Both the position numbers and the translations under genes were made by a program. From positions 1-18,085 of the forward strand of contig CAKMOD010000046.1 in NCBI GenBank assembly GCA_927910885.1: DNA of 18,085 nucleotides, given 5' to 3'. The DNA comes from an uncultured Prevotella sp. Lineage in GTDB: Bacteria; Bacteroidota; Bacteroidia; Bacteroidales; Bacteroidaceae. The notes beneath the pieces were generated by a model that saw only the letters and a list, made by a program, of their open reading frames with translations, searched no databases and was not told the DNA's origin. Below, one piece after another: positions 17,155 through 18,085 of this stretch (its first letter is position 1; the number at the start of each line of letters is the position of its first letter).

Positions 17155-17625
17155 ATGAGAAAACCTATTCCATACATAGAAATCCTACGAAAACTTTCGA
17201 GAGCTGGTGTACAGAACTCACCTCCCATCAATCGACGGACAGGTGATTTTAGTAACATACAGACACTTCAAGAACGTGTAGACTTTCTTATGGGAGTAGT
17301 AAACAAGCCCAAACGGCCAGCTACCAATATGCTATTCTTCGTTATGTATGATATAGAAAGCGACAAGGTGCGCTATCATATTGCAAAATATCTGGAACGT
17401 AAAGGATGTACTCGCATACAGCGTTCTATCTTCCTTGCCGACCTCGATAAGAAAGTCTATGACTTAATAAAAAGCGACCTTGAAGAAGTACAGTCACTCT
17501 ATGACAATCATGACAGCATCATCGTTTGCCCCGTCTCCACTGATCAATTACAAGCAATGAAAATTATCGGTGAAGATATAAGTATAGACATTATAACTCG
17601 TTCGCGTAACACATTATTCTTCTAA
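17155..17625 (+). CDS. cas2: Cas2 with N-terminal extension
   Basis: Residues 59-156 are a standard Cas2: MLFFVMYDIESDKVR with the conserved D66 after the first strand, then AKYLERKGCTRIQRSIFLA, and DSIIVCPVS as a later strand. Cas2 dimers bridge two Cas1 dimers during integration. Residues 1-58 (MRKPIPYIEILRKLSRAG through VNKPKRPATN) are additional and conserved-looking, with a helix at 7-18 and a QERVDFLMGVV helix. The ATG at 17155 follows only 56 bases after the prim-pol, and the extension has no stop, so it is probably real; ATG at residue 59 (17329) would give the plain Cas2. The extension might bind the prim-pol. It is the last gene before the leader. Confidence 0.92.
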   Translation: MRKPIPYIEILRKLSRAGVQNSPPINRRTGDFSNIQTLQERVDFLMGVVNKPKRPATNMLFFVMYDIESDKVRYHIAKYLERKGCTRIQRSIFLADLDKKVYDLIKSDLEEVQSLYDNHDSIIVCPVSTDQLQAMKIIGEDISIDIITRSRNTLFF

Positions 17626-17828
17626 GAGATAGAACTAACAAGACTCTTTTAGCAAAAAAGAATGTACTATTTCTTAAAGAATATTTAACGCATCGATTTT
17701 TGACATCTTGAAAATTATTTGTAACTTTGCACCCGAAAAGAAATGGGTTAATTTATGTTAACAAAAGCGTTTCTAAAAGCTTGAACATACCCCAAATACT
17801 CGTATACAAAGGAACATAAGTCTTTGCT
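17626..17828 (+). other. CRISPR leader region
   Basis: This is an AT-rich 203-bp region between the cas2 stop and the first repeat. It holds the promoter noted separately and no gene. An A/T stem TCTTTT-AGC-AAAAAAGA around 17645-17661 is weak. As the leader-proximal end it should be where new spacers are added. Confidence 0.75.
17699..17729 (+). promoter_or_regulatory. CRISPR leader promoter, near-consensus Bacteroidota type
   Basis: TTTG at 17699-17702 and TAACTTTG at 17722-17729 are separated by exactly 19 bases, the sigma-ABfr consensus. The start of transcription would fall near 17735-17740, about 90 bases before the first repeat. It points into the array, so it should drive pre-crRNA transcription independently of cas2. 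Confidence 0.8.
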
Positions 17829-18085
17829 CTCAGAGAGTATCTTCCATTAAAACAAGGATTAAGACAGTTCATTCCTGTTTGAGTAATATTAAGGTGTCCA
17901 CTCAGAGAGTATCTTCCATTAAAACAAGGATTAAGACCATTCCAATTTGATGGAACGGCGCCAATAACGCGCTCAGAGAGTATCTTCCATTAAAACAAGG
18001 ATTAAGACTGATAATGTATAACCATTCTTGCGAACGAACTGCCAACTCAGAGAGTATCTTCCATTAAAACAAGGATTAAGACAAA
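17829..18085 (+). CRISPR. CRISPR array, four 37-bp repeats, runs off the window
   Basis: Four identical 37-base repeats occur at 17829-17865, 17901-17937, 17972-18008 and 18046-18082. Each starts CTCAGAGAGTATC and ends AAGGATTAAGAC. The spacers are 35 (17866-17900), 34 (17938-17971) and 37 bases (18009-18045); three bases of a fourth are present. The three spacers are unrelated to each other. Strand is set by the leader promoter upstream, and by the 3' end ATTAAGAC, which would be the 8-nt crRNA handle after Cas6 cleavage. The perfect repeats suggest a live array. The downstream end is not seen. Confidence 0.97.

Noticed and set aside
1..18085. tRNA, rRNA, insertion sequence or transposase
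   Set aside because: Nothing with cloverleaf, rRNA or transposase features was seen on either strand.

Overview
The window looks like a Bacteroidota chromosome, most likely Prevotella or a close relative. The grounds are AT-rich coding DNA, Bacteroidota-type promoters (TTTG, 19 bases, TAnnTTTG), a DUF5687-type membrane protein, a Bacteroidota-style Cas6 and a VirE-N-type primase-polymerase beside cas1. The genus is inference; the phylum is well supported.

Layout. Positions 1-1072 hold the 3' part of a DUF5687 ABC-2-like permease gene unrelated to the rest. Positions 1073-2006 are non-coding, with inverted repeats and a promoter-like box at 1886-1893. From 2007 to 12960 runs a tightly packed plus-strand type III CRISPR effector operon: cas6, cas10, a Csm3-like Cas7, csx10, a double-RAMP protein, a csx19/TIGR03984-like gene, a TIGR03986-family RAMP, and two adjacent CARF-HEPN RNases of the TM1812/DxTHS class. 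Overlapping the end of the second CARF gene is a small Rossmann-like protein (12941-13297), a candidate ring nuclease, followed by a RecD-like SF1 helicase (13315-14759). After a structured spacer (14760-15025) come the adaptation genes cas1, a CRISPR-associated primase-polymerase, and a cas2 with an N-terminal extension. A leader with a near-consensus promoter follows, then a CRISPR array of 37-bp repeats that runs off the window.

How it works together (inference from known families). The leader promoter drives pre-crRNA; Cas6 cuts the repeats; the Cas10/Cas7/Csx10 complex carries crRNA. Cas10 lacks an HD nuclease but keeps the GGDD cyclase motif, so target recognition should make cyclic oligoadenylate. 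That would switch on the two HEPN RNases, and the small Rossmann protein may shut them off by destroying the messenger. Gene content is closest to subtype III-D (csx10 plus csx19 plus several Csm3-like RAMPs). Cas1-Cas2 with the prim-pol, and possibly the helicase, would acquire spacers.

An important caveat: six genes (DUF5687, double RAMP, TIGR03986 RAMP, first CARF-HEPN, helicase, cas1) are broken by single-base insertions or deletions in short homopolymers, ten in all. Every one can be repaired by one base to give a continuous family-like protein, so sequencing error is more likely than decay. Full-gene coordinates are given with the positions of the shifts.
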